A DNA stretch of 64,000 nt, taken from contig JACCVY010000240.1 of the NCBI GenBank assembly GCA_013697915.1, positions 1 to 64,000 on the forward strand, written 5' to 3'. The notes under the pieces were generated by a model. It saw nothing but the letters and a program-made list of their open reading frames with translations, was not told where the DNA came from and did not search any database. Positions 26,774 through 35,282 of the stretch are shown one piece after another (position 1 is the first letter of the stretch; every line of letters begins with the position of its first letter). Source of the stretch: Blastocatellia bacterium. GTDB lineage: Bacteria; Acidobacteriota; Blastocatellia; Pyrinomonadales; Pyrinomonadaceae. Position numbers and translations under genes: made by a program.

Positions 26774-27499
26774 ATGCAAGAAGTTGATGCCCCAAGCTGT
26801 GAACACGAAAACGAGCTGGTTGCATTTCTCTATGGTGAGTTAAGTGCGGTCGAGAAAAAGTCATTTGAAGGCCACCTGCATACTTGTCGCCTCTGTCAGG
26901 ATCAGACTAGCGAGTTCAGATCAATTCGTGAGTCGGTGGCGGCCTGGCGTGACGAGTCGCTCGGCAGCGCTTTTGGTACCGCTCCTACAACTTCCAGATC
27001 CATTTATGAACGCAAGGCCTCCGGTCTTGCGGCGTTACGCGCGTTCTTTGATCTTTCTCCGTTGTGGATGAAAGGCGCAGTCGGTTTTGCAGCGATATTG
27101 TTTTGTATTTTCACTGTATTAACGGTTGCTCACTTGCGGCCGGCACCCGCCCCGGTCGTCACAACAACAAACGCCAACAGTCCGGGCTCTGCACAACAAG
27201 AGTTGAATGCATTGGTAGAGCGGCGCGTGCAAGAGGAACTGGTCAGGCGTAAGGTCGCCGAGGACGGGCTGGCGCCACTCCCAACGTCCGTCGCTGTGAA
27301 AGACAAAAAGGTGGGAGTTAGATCGCGTGGGGTTGCGAATCAAAACAATGAGGTTGCAACGACGAATGGGAGGGATGGAAAAGCGCGCCGGCCGCTATCA
27401 AAAGCGGAGCGCGAGCAGTTAGCGGCGGATTTGAGGTTGGTATCATCAGGCAACGAACGTGGTGTTGAACTGGTCGATGACCAAATTAATCAGCCGTAG
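26774..27499 (+). CDS. Membrane anti-sigma factor with zf-HC2 domain
   Basis: A 241-residue protein. Residues of about 5 to 45 form the anti-sigma zinc-finger motif (CEHENELVAFLYGELS, then HLHTCRLC: His-x3-Cys-x2-Cys). One transmembrane helix lies at about residues 98 to 118 (GAVGFAAILFCIFTVLTVAHL). The rest is a periplasmic tail with a helical EL-rich stretch (QQELNALVERRVQEELVRR). It should hold the preceding ECF sigma factor at the membrane until a signal releases it. GTG 26759 is also in frame; ATG 26774 is preferred because GGGAGTAAAG precedes it at normal spacing. Confidence 0.88.
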   Translation: MQEVDAPSCEHENELVAFLYGELSAVEKKSFEGHLHTCRLCQDQTSEFRSIRESVAAWRDESLGSAFGTAPTTSRSIYERKASGLAALRAFFDLSPLWMKGAVGFAAILFCIFTVLTVAHLRPAPAPVVTTTNANSPGSAQQELNALVERRVQEELVRRKVAEDGLAPLPTSVAVKDKKVGVRSRGVANQNNEVATTNGRDGKARRPLSKAEREQLAADLRLVSSGNERGVELVDDQINQP

Positions 27500-27532
27500 T
27501 TTGTCATTCAGCAGCCCCGTTTCATGAGGTAA

Positions 27533-28096
27533 ATGATGAAGCACGACGCACAAATACTTGTTCTGGTCACGGCGCTATTGGTCCTTTTGGGAGCGCCCAC
27601 GGCGAGCGCCCAACCGCAACAACCGCAAACGCCGGAACTGCAACAGCAAGCGCCTGCAGACGCTATCCTGCAATTGAACTTGAGTGCTGAACAGCGCGAA
27701 AAGATCAGAACCATCCGCGAACAAACCAAAGCTGAACGGGCCGCCAATAACGAACGTCTTCGCGAAGCGAACCAGGCCCTGGAAGCTGCGCTCGATGCGG
27801 ACAATCCTGACGAAGCCGTGGTCGAACAAAGAGTGCGCGATGTGGCGGCGGCTCAGTCTGCTGCGATGCGGATGAGAATCCTTACCGAAGTAAGAATCCG
27901 CCGCGTTCTCAGCCTGGAGCAGTTGGGGATTTTGCGGACGTTGCGTCAGCAAGCCCGCGATGCAAGACGAAATCGCATGCTGGATAATTCGAATGGGCAA
28001 CGGCAGCAAGACAACGGGTCGCGTAATCAAAATCAGCGCAACAGCGTAGGACCGCTTTTCCCCCGGCGCGCTTTACAGCGCAGACAGCGACCGTAA
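27533..28096 (+). CDS. Periplasmic Spy/CpxP-like protein
   Basis: A 187-residue exported protein with a signal peptide ending near TASAQ (residue 24) and a Gln/Pro-rich start of the mature chain. The core (about 45 to 140) is helical. It has LNLSAEQREKIRTIREQTKA, then RRVLSLEQLGILRTLRQQ: two LTxxQ-like motifs spaced as in Spy and CpxP, which are ATP-independent periplasmic chaperones or stress regulators. The C-terminus is Asn/Gln/Arg-rich and low-complexity. Its position 33 bases after the anti-sigma gene makes it a likely output or feedback member of that sigma system. This is inference from motif and context. Confidence 0.72.
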   Translation: MMKHDAQILVLVTALLVLLGAPTASAQPQQPQTPELQQQAPADAILQLNLSAEQREKIRTIREQTKAERAANNERLREANQALEAALDADNPDEAVVEQRVRDVAAAQSAAMRMRILTEVRIRRVLSLEQLGILRTLRQQARDARRNRMLDNSNGQRQQDNGSRNQNQRNSVGPLFPRRALQRRQRP

Positions 28097-28170
28097 GGCT
28101 GCAGATGGCTCGTTTTACATCGCTCTGCCTGCTTCTTCGTATAAAGTCTAACCACTCAAATAACTTCCGC

Positions 28171-28196
28171 TTGACGCTTTGCGCAAATATTGCGCA
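28171..28196. promoter_or_regulatory. Palindrome next to a -35-like hexamer upstream of mlaE
   Basis: TTGACG (28171-28176) is followed by the palindrome TGCGCAAATATTGCGCA (28180-28196): 7-base arms TGCGCAA/TTGCGCA around a 3-base centre. A -10 after a normal 17-base gap is not convincing. It lies about 150 bases before mlaE, and no T run follows, so it looks more like an operator than a terminator. The rest of the 254-base spacer shows nothing recognisable. Confidence 0.35.
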
Positions 28197-28350
28197 TGAT
28201 AAGCCGCTATTTCAATCTGCCCATCGCCAAATAAGCAGCGGATGCTTTTGACGAGCAGGCCCTGGTAGCCAATCTGCGGCTATCGCGTGGGCAGCCGAGT
28301 CCCGGAAACAGTGCAACGTTTCTGACCGCCCGGCCACCGTATCAACCCTA

Positions 28351-29118
28351 ATGAATTTCGTCACGCGCTCTGTCTTCGAGCTGCAAGAGACCACCTTGAT
28401 AGCCACACGCGCTATCGCTGGTCTGTTCAGACGTCCCCGTTACATTTCCGAAGCCATCAACCAGATGGACGTAATCGGCGTTGGTTCGCTGACAATTATT
28501 CTGCTGACGGGATTTTTCACCGGTGGCGTGCTAACGCTGCAAACATTTCCCACGCTGCAATTCTACGGCGCGCAATCACAGACCGGGCGACTAGTCGCCA
28601 TCTCATTAGTACGCGAACTGGGGCCGGTCCTTTGCGCCTTGATGGTCACCGGACGCGTCGGCTCGGCGATTGCCGCTGAGCTGGGCTCGATGACGGTATC
28701 GCAACAGATCGACGCGATGCGCGCGCTGGGCACCGATCCCATCAAAAAGCTGGTAGCCCCGCGCTTGCTTGCCCTGGTCGTCACTCTACCGCTGCTGACG
28801 GTGGTGGCTGACGTGGTCGGTATCGGCGGCGGCGGAATTGCTGCCACAACGCTTTATGGCCTTTCGATAAATGAGTTCGTTACTTCTGTTCGGGATGGCA
28901 TCAGCTCCAGTGATATTATTGGTGGCGTCATCAAGCCGATTTGCTTTGCTCTGATTATCAGCTCGATTGCCTGTTATAAAGGACTCAGCACCGATGGCGG
29001 CACCGTTGGCGTGGGACGAGCCACGACGCGAGCCGTAGTCACCGCGTCGATCGTTGTGATTATCACGGACTTCTTTTTGGCGCGGGCGCTGCAATACATT
29101 CTGGGCGTGCAAAACTGA
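28351..29118 (+). CDS. mlaE: MlaE-family lipid ABC transporter permease
   Basis: A 255-residue integral membrane protein of the MlaE/YrbE family, the permease that moves phospholipid between the inner membrane and MCE proteins. After an amphipathic N-terminus there are about five membrane helices. The conserved ELGPVLCALMVTGRVGSA and AELGSMTVSQQIDAMRALG segments, which contact the ATPase, are clear. It is followed directly by mlaF (14-base gap) and mlaD, a minimal MCE transport operon. MlaA, MlaB and MlaC are not seen nearby. Confidence 0.94.
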   Translation: MNFVTRSVFELQETTLIATRAIAGLFRRPRYISEAINQMDVIGVGSLTIILLTGFFTGGVLTLQTFPTLQFYGAQSQTGRLVAISLVRELGPVLCALMVTGRVGSAIAAELGSMTVSQQIDAMRALGTDPIKKLVAPRLLALVVTLPLLTVVADVVGIGGGGIAATTLYGLSINEFVTSVRDGISSSDIIGGVIKPICFALIISSIACYKGLSTDGGTVGVGRATTRAVVTASIVVIITDFFLARALQYILGVQN

Positions 29119-29132
29119 AACAATAAACAGCC

Positions 29133-30038
29133 ATGGTTTCATCCGAACAAATTCATTCCAGCCAACCGCTTCCGGGTGAAGTAAGCAAGAATGCGGCCGG
29201 CTCGACTTTCGCCGAAGTTGACGATACCCATCGAATCGTTCCCGCGATTGAGTTCCAGGACGTCCTGCTCGCTTTTGACGACCGCGTCGTTTTGAATCGA
29301 CTTAGTTTCAAAGTAATGAAGGGCGAGACAAAGATAATCCTTGGTGGATCGGGCGGCGGAAAATCGACCATCATCAAGCTGGTGCTTGGTCTGCTAAAGC
29401 CGGACGAAGGACGTGTTCTGGTTGATGGCGAGGACATCACTGACTACGACGAACGGCAGATGATGAGCGTCCGCAAGAAAATCGGCATGGTGTTTCAGGA
29501 AGGTGCGCTGTTTGATTCCCTTTCGGTTTACGACAATGTCGCTTACCGGCTTCATGAACAGGGACTGCCGGAAGATGAAGTTGAGCCCGAGGTGCGGCGT
29601 ATGCTTCGTTTCGTTAATCTTGAGGATGCGATCGACAAAATGCCTTCCGAGCTTTCGGGTGGCATGCGCCGTCGAGTGGGCATTGCGCGCGCTTTAATTG
29701 GCGATCCAAAAATTGTACTTTTCGACGAGCCTACCGCCGGTCTCGATCCGCCTACCGCGCGCACCATTTGTGAACTCGCCATGAAACTTAGGGACCTCGA
29801 AGACGTCTCGTCGATATTTGTGACGCACGAGATGAACAACCTGGATTATCTCTGTTCCGAGTATGCCGTTGTGAACGAAGAGGGCCAGGTTGTGTTTGAG
29901 GTTGAAGGCGAAAGGCTGTGCCTAACTAATAGCAAGGTAATGATGATGCGGGACGGCAACGTGATTTTCAGCGGCACCGACGAGCGGATACGCAAGGCGG
30001 AAGATCCGTACATTAAGAAATTTCTTCGGGGACACTAA
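29133..30038 (+). CDS. mlaF: MlaF-family lipid ABC transporter ATPase
   Basis: A 301-residue ABC ATPase that powers MlaE. Walker A is [20 protein letters not shown], the signature [15 protein letters not shown], Walker [14 protein letters not shown], and the switch His is in FVTHEM. The LSGGMRRR form is typical of the Mla subgroup. An N-terminal extension of about 30 residues precedes the ABC fold, and about 50 extra residues follow it. The heptad tract begins two bases after its stop codon. Confidence 0.94.
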   Translation: MVSSEQIHSSQPLPGEVSKNAAGSTFAEVDDTHRIVPAIEFQDVLLAFDDRVVLNRLSFKVMKGETKIILGGSGGGKSTIIKLVLGLLKPDEGRVLVDGEDITDYDERQMMSVRKKIGMVFQEGALFDSLSVYDNVAYRLHEQGLPEDEVEPEVRRMLRFVNLEDAIDKMPSELSGGMRRRVGIARALIGDPKIVLFDEPTAGLDPPTARTICELAMKLRDLEDVSSIFVTHEMNNLDYLCSEYAVVNEEGQVVFEVEGERLCLTNSKVMMMRDGNVIFSGTDERIRKAEDPYIKKFLRGH

Positions 30039-30040
30039 CG

Positions 30041-30116
30041 AAAGGATGAGGGAGGAAGGATGAAGGATGAAATAGGATGAACGAAAATTTTCTTCATCCT
30101 TCCTCCTTCCTCCTTA
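30041..30116. repeat. Heptad-repeat tract 6, inverted arms (mlaF / mlaD spacer)
   Basis: Left arm (30041-30082) has units GGATGAG, GGAGGAA, GGATGAA, GGATGAA. Right arm (30091-30116) has TTCATCC, TTCCTCC, TTCCTCC. The arms are complementary and could form a hairpin in the mla mRNA. It uses the same word family and the same arm order relative to transcription as tract 5. It starts two bases after the mlaF stop and ends nine bases before the mlaD start. Confidence 0.82.
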
Positions 30117-30125
30117 CTGAGCGCT

Positions 30126-31271
30126 ATGCCAAGATCAACGAAACAAGTCAGCTTAAACCAACTGCGGGTCGGCATTTTCGTATTGGTTTCTATCGTGATC
30201 CTGATTTTTCTGATCCTAAATGCATCGGGCGACATCAATCCTTTTACCAAGAAGCTACACCTAAAGGCGCAGTTCAGTGATGCAAACGGGCTGCGCGAGG
30301 GATCAGAAGTTCGCCTCGCGGGCGTGCGTGTCGGCAAGGTCGACAAGATCACACTGTTGAAGCCATCGACTGAGCCCACCGCCAAGCGCGTCGAAGCATT
30401 GATGACCATTGACTCGACGATTGATGGCCTTCCCGCAACTGAGCGCATCCGCCAGGATTCAACCGCCCAACAGGGATCGCCGAGCCTGCTCGGCAACGAA
30501 ATGTTGATTAATATCAGTCCCGGCACGGCGCTGGGCCAACCGGTCAAAGACTACGCCATCCTCCCCTCATCCAGTTCAAACACAGTCAACGATTTTGCAA
30601 CTTCTGGAACCGATCTGGCGCAGCGGCTGAGTAAACTTTCCGATCAGATAAGTTTGATTGTGAAGGACGTCCAGGACGGCAAAGGCACGGTCGGTCGTCT
30701 GTTTAGCGATGAAGCGCTCTATAACAATCTGAACGCGACCGTTCGCGAAACCGAAGACGTAATGCGGCTGATACGTTCGGGCAATGGCTCAGCCGGCAGG
30801 TTTGTAAACGACCCGGCGCTCTATAACAACGCCAACGAGATTGCTTTGCAGTTAAGACAAATCGCGGCTGACTTGCATGCTGGACGCGGCAGCGCCGGAA
30901 AGCTGCTGACGAGCGACGAGCTTTACAATCGCATCAATCACACGGCTGATAGTCTGGATCGGTCTGTAAATCAAGTTAATTCCATGATTGCGGAAATCAA
31001 TGCCGGACATGGCACCCTGGGCAGGCTGATCAAGGATGAACAAATCTATAACGATGCGCGCTCCGCGATCGCCCGCTTTAATACCACTGCGGAGCGAATC
31101 GACAACGTCGTAGCCGGCGCGCAAAGAGGTGAAGGCACTTTCGGCAAACTGCTCACCGACGACGCGCTTTATTCGAACGTCAACCAACTTTCTTCCGAAG
31201 GCGTGAAGCTGATTTACGACTTCCGGCAGAACCCGAAGAAATATCTCACCATCAAGTTCCAGTTGTTCTAA
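30126..31271 (+). CDS. mlaD: MlaD-family MCE domain protein with C-terminal repeats
   Basis: A 381-residue protein. A transmembrane helix at residues of about 15 to 35 anchors it, and one MCE domain follows (about 45 to 125: LKAQFSDANGLREGSEVRLA). MCE domains form hexameric rings that pass lipids across the periplasm. The remaining 250 residues are helical, with five copies of a motif GxG(T/S)xG(R/K)(L/F)xxDxxLYN beginning near residues 185, 219, 253, 294 and 336. Such tails form coiled or tunnel-like extensions in long MCE proteins, so a bridge toward the outer membrane is plausible. No Shine-Dalgarno is visible; the start follows tract 6. Confidence 0.9.
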   Translation: MPRSTKQVSLNQLRVGIFVLVSIVILIFLILNASGDINPFTKKLHLKAQFSDANGLREGSEVRLAGVRVGKVDKITLLKPSTEPTAKRVEALMTIDSTIDGLPATERIRQDSTAQQGSPSLLGNEMLINISPGTALGQPVKDYAILPSSSSNTVNDFATSGTDLAQRLSKLSDQISLIVKDVQDGKGTVGRLFSDEALYNNLNATVRETEDVMRLIRSGNGSAGRFVNDPALYNNANEIALQLRQIAADLHAGRGSAGKLLTSDELYNRINHTADSLDRSVNQVNSMIAEINAGHGTLGRLIKDEQIYNDARSAIARFNTTAERIDNVVAGAQRGEGTFGKLLTDDALYSNVNQLSSEGVKLIYDFRQNPKKYLTIKFQLF

Positions 31272-31774
31272 AAGGCGCTCTCATCGGCCGATGGGCCATA
31301 AATCGACGGCACCGGAATATCGTTGAGCCGCAGGTAAACGCCCAGCTGGGCGCGATGATGAATCATGTGATTCATCACAAAGTTGCGCAGCACCGCGATC
31401 TTCGGCATTGTCATGAGTGCGTTTCCGTTTGACTGCAACGTCCAGGGTTTGAACAACTCATCGTCACTTGCCGCGACGATAGCGGCCCTCGTTGCCGCTG
31501 CATTCTCGTCAAACTTCTCGAGCACTTCCTTAGTCGAATTCAACTCCGGAGTTTTGACTGGCTTGCCTTCAGGGGCCACGTCAAACGAATCCGAACCTAG
31601 AGTCAAACTTCCCCAGCTCGGTAGATTCGCCAGATGCGTCGCCAACGCGCCCATGGCAAACGATTTGTCGTGCGGCTTCCAGGCGAATTTTTCGTCCGGC
31701 ACGCGCTCGAGTGTCTTGCGAGTGTTCTTCATCTCATTATCAAACTCAGGTAGTAAAGAGTTGCTTATCGCCAT
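31268..31774 (-). CDS. DinB-family protein
   Basis: A 168-residue four-helix protein of the DinB/YfiT-like superfamily, whose members are metal-dependent thiol transferases or proteins of unknown role. Helix 1 begins with SLLPEFDNEMKNTRKTLERV. The family FAWKPHDKSFAMGALATHLA segment and the MNHMIHHRAQLGVYLRLNDI segment supply the probable metal-binding histidines (His in THLA, His in MIHHR). GAGGAGAGGGAGGAAAT gives a strong ribosome-binding site. It overlaps the mlaD stop codon by 4 bases on the opposite strand. Confidence 0.87.
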   Translation of the reverse strand: MAISNSLLPEFDNEMKNTRKTLERVPDEKFAWKPHDKSFAMGALATHLANLPSWGSLTLGSDSFDVAPEGKPVKTPELNSTKEVLEKFDENAAATRAAIVAASDDELFKPWTLQSNGNALMTMPKIAVLRNFVMNHMIHHRAQLGVYLRLNDIPVPSIYGPSADESAF

Positions 31775-31809
31775 ATTTCCTCCCTCTCCTCATTTTGATC
31801 CAAAGGTAA

Positions 31810-32496
31810 TTAATCTGTTGCCCGTTTAGGCAAAATGCCAAACGCACGAACCGGAAACGTGCCAAAGTCTTTAACCTTCACAGGCACGGCAAAGAATCGA
31901 AAGCCGCTATCCGGCAGATCGCCGAGCCTGCACAAGTGTTCGACGATTGGAATGTTGTTAGCCAGCAGAATCGAATGTGCCGGACGCTCACCAGTGCCCG
32001 TGTCGTCGATGTTGTAGGAATCAATGCCGACAAGCGCGGCGCCTTTTGTAACCAACAGCTCGGCTGCATCGGCAGTAATGAACGGATGCGTGCCGTCGCT
32101 GTACGCTTCGGTCTGCCAACGCATGTCCCAGCCGGTATGAAACAAGACCGCTTTGCCTTCTAATTCGAGATCCGCAAACGCCGATGCCTTGATTGCGCGT
32201 GGCGCGGCCACATCCTGGCGGATGACGACGCCCTCGAGATTAGCCAGTGAATAGAGACTGAGTCCGGCAAGATCGGTTCCCTGCGGGTAACGATGAAACG
32301 GGCTATCGATGTAGGTGCCGGTGTTGGCGACCAACTCGATCTTTCCGATGTGGAATTCCGTGCCCGGCGCATATAGCTCGCGCGACCGCTCGCGAGTGAG
32401 GTGATCGCTAATCACCGGCGGTGGCAGCCCTTTATACGTGATCATACGATCGTGAATGGTGTGGCACACGTCGACGATTTCGTAATCCTTTTTCAT
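31810..32496 (-). CDS. Cyclase-family protein (kynurenine formamidase-like) with altered metal motif
   Basis: A 228-residue protein of the cyclase/KynB fold (SCO: hydrolysis of amide or ester bonds in characterised members). It starts VDVCHTIHDRMITYKGLPPP and ends with RFFAVPVKVKDFGTFPVRAF, both typical. The signature normally reading HxGTHxDxPxH is NTGTYIDSPFHR here (about residues 57 to 68). The two zinc histidines are replaced by Asn and Tyr, while Asp and the last His remain. It may bind metal differently or have lost the ancestral reaction. It overlaps the MidA-like gene by four bases, so the two are translationally coupled. Confidence 0.85.
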   Translation of the reverse strand: MKKDYEIVDVCHTIHDRMITYKGLPPPVISDHLTRERSRELYAPGTEFHIGKIELVANTGTYIDSPFHRYPQGTDLAGLSLYSLANLEGVVIRQDVAAPRAIKASAFADLELEGKAVLFHTGWDMRWQTEAYSDGTHPFITADAAELLVTKGAALVGIDSYNIDDTGTGERPAHSILLANNIPIVEHLCRLGDLPDSGFRFFAVPVKVKDFGTFPVRAFGILPKRATD

Positions 32497-33629
32497 TCGC
32501 CACCAGTTCCGAGATCGTTCGCAGCGGAAAGTTTCTCCTGGACCAGCACCTGAAAATTCGCGGCCATTCCGTTTGGCAAAAGCATCTCGCGCGCAGCCGT
32601 GCTTAGACGCAGCCTGTCGGATTCATTAACGTTTGCCGTCTCCAACTGCAACTGATCAAGCAGCCCCGCCGCGAGCAAAAACTTGTCTTGCCGGGCAAAT
32701 TGCACGGTTTCCAAACCCAAACTCTCGCCCGCCGATCTGACAGCCGTCCAGTTTATCGTGCTGGTGAGATCGCTGTCGCCCGGCGCCGCCAGCAAGTTCT
32801 CAACAAACGCATGCCGATGAAAACTTCGCAGCGTGCCGCGCTCGCGCTCGGCTGAAGAATAAAGTTCTGCTGCCTCGGCGCCGTAATCGACAGTAACGAG
32901 ATAACCGCGTCGCAGCTTAGTTGCAACCTTCGCCAGCCAAGCTTCCATTTCGAGGCTGACTTCCGCAACCTGGCCCTCGCGCAAACGGAGGTCGTGCCGG
33001 TGCAGATATTCGGCGACCTCAGGAGTCGACGCCGGACCAATCATCCAGGCGAACTGCTCATCGCTGCCAAGTGTTACGTAGTATTCGCAAAGCGTCCCGG
33101 CAAGCAGAGTCAGACGATGAACAGGGAAAGCGTCAAGCAACTCGTTGCTGAAAACAATTCCCGGATCGATCTCGATGTCAGTAACACTTGCAAACTCAAC
33201 GCAGCCGCTAAATTGAAGCAGGCGTTGCTGCGCGGCAGTTTGCGCCGTGATGCTGATTTCATCGAAGACATAACGAGTGGCAGCGAAGACTTGCGGAAAG
33301 TAAGCCTGCAGGGTTTGCAACACTCCGAAAGCAAAGTGGCCGGCGCCGCCGCCCATTTCCACTAACGTAAGTGAGCGCGGATTATCCAGTCTCTGGTACA
33401 GGCCGGCGAAGTAACGGGCAAACGTCGCAGCGAACAAACCGCTGCGTTCGGGGCTGGTGCGATAGTCGCCTTCCCTTCCCCAAATCTGATGAGGCCTGCG
33501 GTAGTAGCCTTCCGCCTCGTCATAAAGTGCGGCTCGCATCCATTCGCGAAAAGTGATCGGACCCTCACGCTTAATGCGTTCGCGCAGTTGTTCGGCGAGT
33601 ACTGTTGTGTAGGGGGCTACTTCGATCAT
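32493..33629 (-). CDS. MidA/NDUFAF7-family class I SAM-dependent methyltransferase
   Basis: A 378-residue protein of the DUF185/MidA family. The N-terminus LAEQLRERIKREGPITFREW is diagnostic, followed by the SAM motif VEMGGGAGHFAFGVLQTL (about residues 90 to 107). The family also has SNELLDAFPVHRL near residue 160 and YLVTVDYGAEAAEL near 245. The eukaryotic homologue methylates an arginine of a complex I subunit. Bacterial substrates are largely unknown, and no nuo genes are here. Its 3' end overlaps the start of the cyclase-family gene. Confidence 0.9.
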   Translation of the reverse strand: MIEVAPYTTVLAEQLRERIKREGPITFREWMRAALYDEAEGYYRRPHQIWGREGDYRTSPERSGLFAATFARYFAGLYQRLDNPRSLTLVEMGGGAGHFAFGVLQTLQAYFPQVFAATRYVFDEISITAQTAAQQRLLQFSGCVEFASVTDIEIDPGIVFSNELLDAFPVHRLTLLAGTLCEYYVTLGSDEQFAWMIGPASTPEVAEYLHRHDLRLREGQVAEVSLEMEAWLAKVATKLRRGYLVTVDYGAEAAELYSSAERERGTLRSFHRHAFVENLLAAPGDSDLTSTINWTAVRSAGESLGLETVQFARQDKFLLAAGLLDQLQLETANVNESDRLRLSTAAREMLLPNGMAANFQVLVQEKLSAANDLGTGGE

Positions 33630-33664
33630 CGATTGAAATACGGTTTAGACGTTGCCGGCAGCTT

Positions 33665-34216
33665 CTAGCGGTCCTCAGGATCTTCCTTTTGCAGCAAGCG
33701 GGTCGTGTTTTCAGTGACACTTGGCGGCGTAAAGATTTCTGCCGTATTTGGGCGAGGGTTCCACGCCGGCGTTGGATTGAATGACGCCTGCGCTGATGCC
33801 ATTGGCCTGCCACTTTCAAGCTGCGAGGGCGCGGGCGGCGCGTAAGAAGCAAGTTGGGACGAATTGCTTGGCGGATGCGCATCTTCCATCATTAGGGCAT
33901 AAAGCATGCGCAGCAAACCGCCGATGAAACAAGTGATCGCGACCACGGGAACGAATATATGGGGGGCGATGTCCAGGCTGACGGTAAGGATCGCGACAAT
34001 CGGAACTACCAATAGCGTGCTGAGCATCAACAGTGCGCCTTGCCGCACGCCCTTGCTTCTCGCAGATAACTCTCGGCTCGCCGACTGCACGTAACGCATG
34101 GGCAGTTGTCCGCCAGATGCAACCACAGCGCTCACTCCTTCCAGCAGGAAGCCGCAGCGCGAGCAATACCTGACCGTTTCGGAAACTTGTTGTTGTGCAC
34201 ACTGGGGGCAGAACAT
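33665..34216 (-). CDS. Zinc-ribbon membrane protein, hypothetical
   Basis: A 183-residue protein with an N-terminal zinc ribbon (CPQC near residue 3, then CSRC near 18). Two hydrophobic segments follow at about 66 to 83 and 88 to 108 (LMLSTLLVVPIVAILTVSL and IFVPVVAITCFIGGLLRML). The C-terminal 70 residues are Pro/Ser-rich and probably disordered. A ribbon plus two helices suggests a small membrane protein with a cytoplasmic sensor or docking finger; no function is known. GAGGTAGCGA gives the ribosome-binding site. It lies in the minus-strand cluster next to the MidA-like gene. Confidence 0.72.
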   Translation of the reverse strand: MFCPQCAQQQVSETVRYCSRCGFLLEGVSAVVASGGQLPMRYVQSASRELSARSKGVRQGALLMLSTLLVVPIVAILTVSLDIAPHIFVPVVAITCFIGGLLRMLYALMMEDAHPPSNSSQLASYAPPAPSQLESGRPMASAQASFNPTPAWNPRPNTAEIFTPPSVTENTTRLLQKEDPEDR

Positions 34217-34249
34217 TTCGCTACCTCGAAGAGAATCTGGTAAGGCGCG

Positions 34250-34765
34250 CTAAATAATAAGCCCTGAAGGGCTGATACCGGAAAGCGCATTGAGCGCCGC
34301 TGCCGCCCGGCTTTGATAATGCGCCGCACGCAGAAGAGTCCGAAGCAGCAGTTCTATTAACGATACTAACCCGTCGGCGGGCGTAGCGATAGATTTCAGC
34401 AAACAAGAATCATCAGTGAAGCTGGTAAAGGCGTGCTTTCTTGTTTCCTCAACCTCGAGCAGATGAGCCAGGACTGTGGACGGCGTGGACAACTGTTCCG
34501 GTAAGGTCCATTCAAAAGGATCGTCCCACAGGTTTGCAGTCAGGCCACCAAAGGTTTGCTCAATTACAGCGGCAGAGCGCAACACATTCTCGCCAATTGA
34601 ACGTAACCCAGTAATTGCGGGCTGAACGGAACCTTGGTAGAGGAGCGAGGCGGGAGTGCTTTCAATTATTGCTGTTGAACGAAAATGAAGGCGCGCAAAC
34701 TCTCGATCCAGACTGGCGACAATATCGCGCTGTTCGAGAATGTGCGCGCCTGCAGTTTGTTCCAT
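34250..34765 (-). CDS. Hypothetical helical protein, possibly DinB-like
   Basis: A 171-residue, mostly helical protein. The segment STPSTVLAHLLEVEETRKHA and the later LRAAHYQSRAAAAL resemble helices two and four of the DinB fold, but metal histidines are not clear, so the assignment is weak. The frame is open upstream to 34855, overlapping the preceding lipoprotein gene. Met 34765 is chosen because it lies just past that gene's stop codon (26-base gap). No good ribosome-binding site is visible, so translational coupling is possible. Confidence 0.55.
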   Translation of the reverse strand: MEQTAGAHILEQRDIVASLDREFARLHFRSTAIIESTPASLLYQGSVQPAITGLRSIGENVLRSAAVIEQTFGGLTANLWDDPFEWTLPEQLSTPSTVLAHLLEVEETRKHAFTSFTDDSCLLKSIATPADGLVSLIELLLRTLLRAAHYQSRAAAALNALSGISPSGLII

Positions 34766-34791
34766 ACGCTGGTGCAGAGCGGGCGCTGTTC

Positions 34792-35145
34792 CTACCGTTG
34801 CTTGGAAGTGCGACCGGTTTCTTCCAAAACCGTTCCAAAGCTGCGGCCGCCCCATTGGAATCCATTGAGTACGCGACCCTTCACGCCCACACGCGAGCCG
34901 CGCGAAGGCACGCCGCGCCTCGTTGCTACCCAGATGCGGCCGGTGCCGTCATCGATTTCGTAGGCGCCGTTGCCGAGCACGCCGTAACTATCAGTGACGT
35001 TGCCGACAATGCCGACTTCTTTACCGCGATAACGACCCGGATCGGCGTTGATGCTGGAAATGGTTGTCTGGCTGGGGCAGGCTGTCAGCAGAAACACCGC
35101 CGCCAGTAATACCGCGGCCGGTGCTATTCTTTTTACAATATGCAT
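34792..35145 (-). CDS. Small lipoprotein with OB-fold-like domain
   Basis: A 117-residue lipoprotein: Lys/Arg n-region, hydrophobic core and lipobox LTAC with Cys at residue 22. The mature part (TISSINADPGRYRGKEVGIV, GAYEIDDGTGRIWVAT, GVKGRVLNG) has the strand pattern of small OB-fold nucleic-acid- or ligand-binding modules that are common in periplasmic lipoproteins. No function can be given. ATG 35145 is selected over the longer frame to 35214 because AAGGAGACGCTT precedes it and the signal peptide begins there. Confidence 0.75.
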   Translation of the reverse strand: MHIVKRIAPAAVLLAAVFLLTACPSQTTISSINADPGRYRGKEVGIVGNVTDSYGVLGNGAYEIDDGTGRIWVATRRGVPSRGSRVGVKGRVLNGFQWGGRSFGTVLEETGRTSKQR

Positions 35146-35282
35146 AAGCGTCTCCTTCTTTGGTTTCAGTTTTGCTCGAGGAGAGCGCCGCAATGCAGCC
35201 TGCTCGCTGCGCAAACCATTTGCGGCAATCTAAAGATGCCATCGGGGCAGAAAGCGTTTTCCGAAGTCTCGAATTGCAGGGA

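Noticed and set aside
34766-34855. Longer start for the helical protein gene at 34250
   Set aside because: It would overlap the coding sequence of the OB-fold lipoprotein, which has a clear signal peptide and ribosome-binding site.
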